A stretch of DNA of 34,492 nt, taken from contig JAPPMB010000071.1 of assembly GCA_028819255.1 (NCBI GenBank), positions 10,003-44,494 on the forward strand, in the 5' to 3' direction. Below the pieces are notes generated by a model, which had not been told where the DNA came from, did not search any database, and saw only the letters and a list, made by a program, of their open reading frames with translations. Shown here piece by piece: positions 34,384-34,492 of the stretch. The position numbers were made by a program, and so were the translations under genes. How positions within the stretch are numbered: position 1 is the first letter of the stretch; the number at the start of each line of letters is the position of its first letter. The DNA comes from Bryobacterales bacterium (GTDB taxonomy: Bacteria; Acidobacteriota; Terriglobia; Bryobacterales; UBA6623).

Positions 34384-34405
34384 GGGCGGCCCCCCGGGGC
34401 CGCCC
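34384..34405 (+). terminator. Strong GC hairpin after aroE
   Basis: GGGCGGCCCC (34384-34393) and GGGGCCGCCC (34396-34405) form a perfect 10-bp stem 24 bases after the aroE stop. No run of T follows, so it is terminator-like, but whether it terminates by itself is uncertain. Confidence 0.6.
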
Positions 34406-34424
34406 ACTGGTGCACACATTGAGG

Positions 34425-34433
34425 TGTGGATAA
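34425..34433 (-). promoter_or_regulatory. Perfect DnaA-box 9-mer
   Basis: TGTGGATAA is the complement of TTATCCACA, the strict DnaA-box consensus. Only one copy is visible before the window ends, and it lies in a non-coding stretch that starts after aroE. A chance match is possible. A nearby TTATCCCGA (34366-34374) is too degenerate to count. Confidence 0.4.
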
Positions 34434-34492
34434 CGGGCTCCCCAGCAACGACGACCCGGCCGACCCGTGCGGGTCAGTCGCGGTTACAGCCG

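Overview
The window is a GC-rich bacterial chromosome segment that fits a Gram-negative member of the Acidobacteriota or a neighbouring phylum. The indications are a complete Tol-Pal envelope locus, a Pal lipoprotein with an extra Ig-like domain, and DUF1501, DUF3604 and UxaA-family proteins. No rRNA or other phylogenetic marker is present, so the phylum is inferred. The first 60 bases are dominated by G runs and are probably a low-quality contig edge.

Region 1 (about 60-6780) is accessory DNA. Positions 133-3917 hold the early-gene block of a Mu-like transposable phage or transposon: a tandemly duplicated protein fused in frame, a MuB-type AAA+ ATPase, a GemA/gp16 regulator, a VpaChn25_0724-type winged-helix protein, a gp27-type small terminase (DUF3486) and a small four-cysteine protein. 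No large terminase, portal or tail gene follows. Instead there is a repeat-bearing non-coding stretch, an endonuclease/exonuclease/phosphatase-family enzyme (4159-4893), another gap with mirror-symmetric sites, an orphan membrane-anchored protein on the minus strand, and a fragment resembling a tyrosine recombinase. The MuA transposase, if present, would lie left of the window.

Region 2 (6804-13389) is a self-contained drug-efflux operon: tetR, outer-membrane lipoprotein, membrane-fusion protein and RND pump. Three of its four genes are joined by ATGA overlaps. A near-consensus sigma-70 promoter has a palindromic operator immediately after its -10, which points to autorepression.

Region 3 (13473-23504) is ordinary chromosome: alanine aminotransferase (alaC type), LolA, a cyclophilin convergent with lolA through a shared CTAG stop, a CAT-anticodon tRNA, a minus-strand operon cysQ - GAF protein - UxaA-family dehydratase, a large DUF3604 protein, and recN.

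Region 4 (23731-29549) is the Tol-Pal locus: tolQ, tolR, a TolA/TonB-like protein, tolB, pal and cpoB, followed by an LMW-phosphatase-type arsenate reductase. Two hairpins occupy the pal-cpoB gap.

Region 5 (29581-34492) holds a PcrA/UvrD helicase, a divergent DUF1501 protein, and aroE with an unusual substrate-binding motif. The window ends with a strong GC hairpin and one perfect DnaA-box 9-mer.
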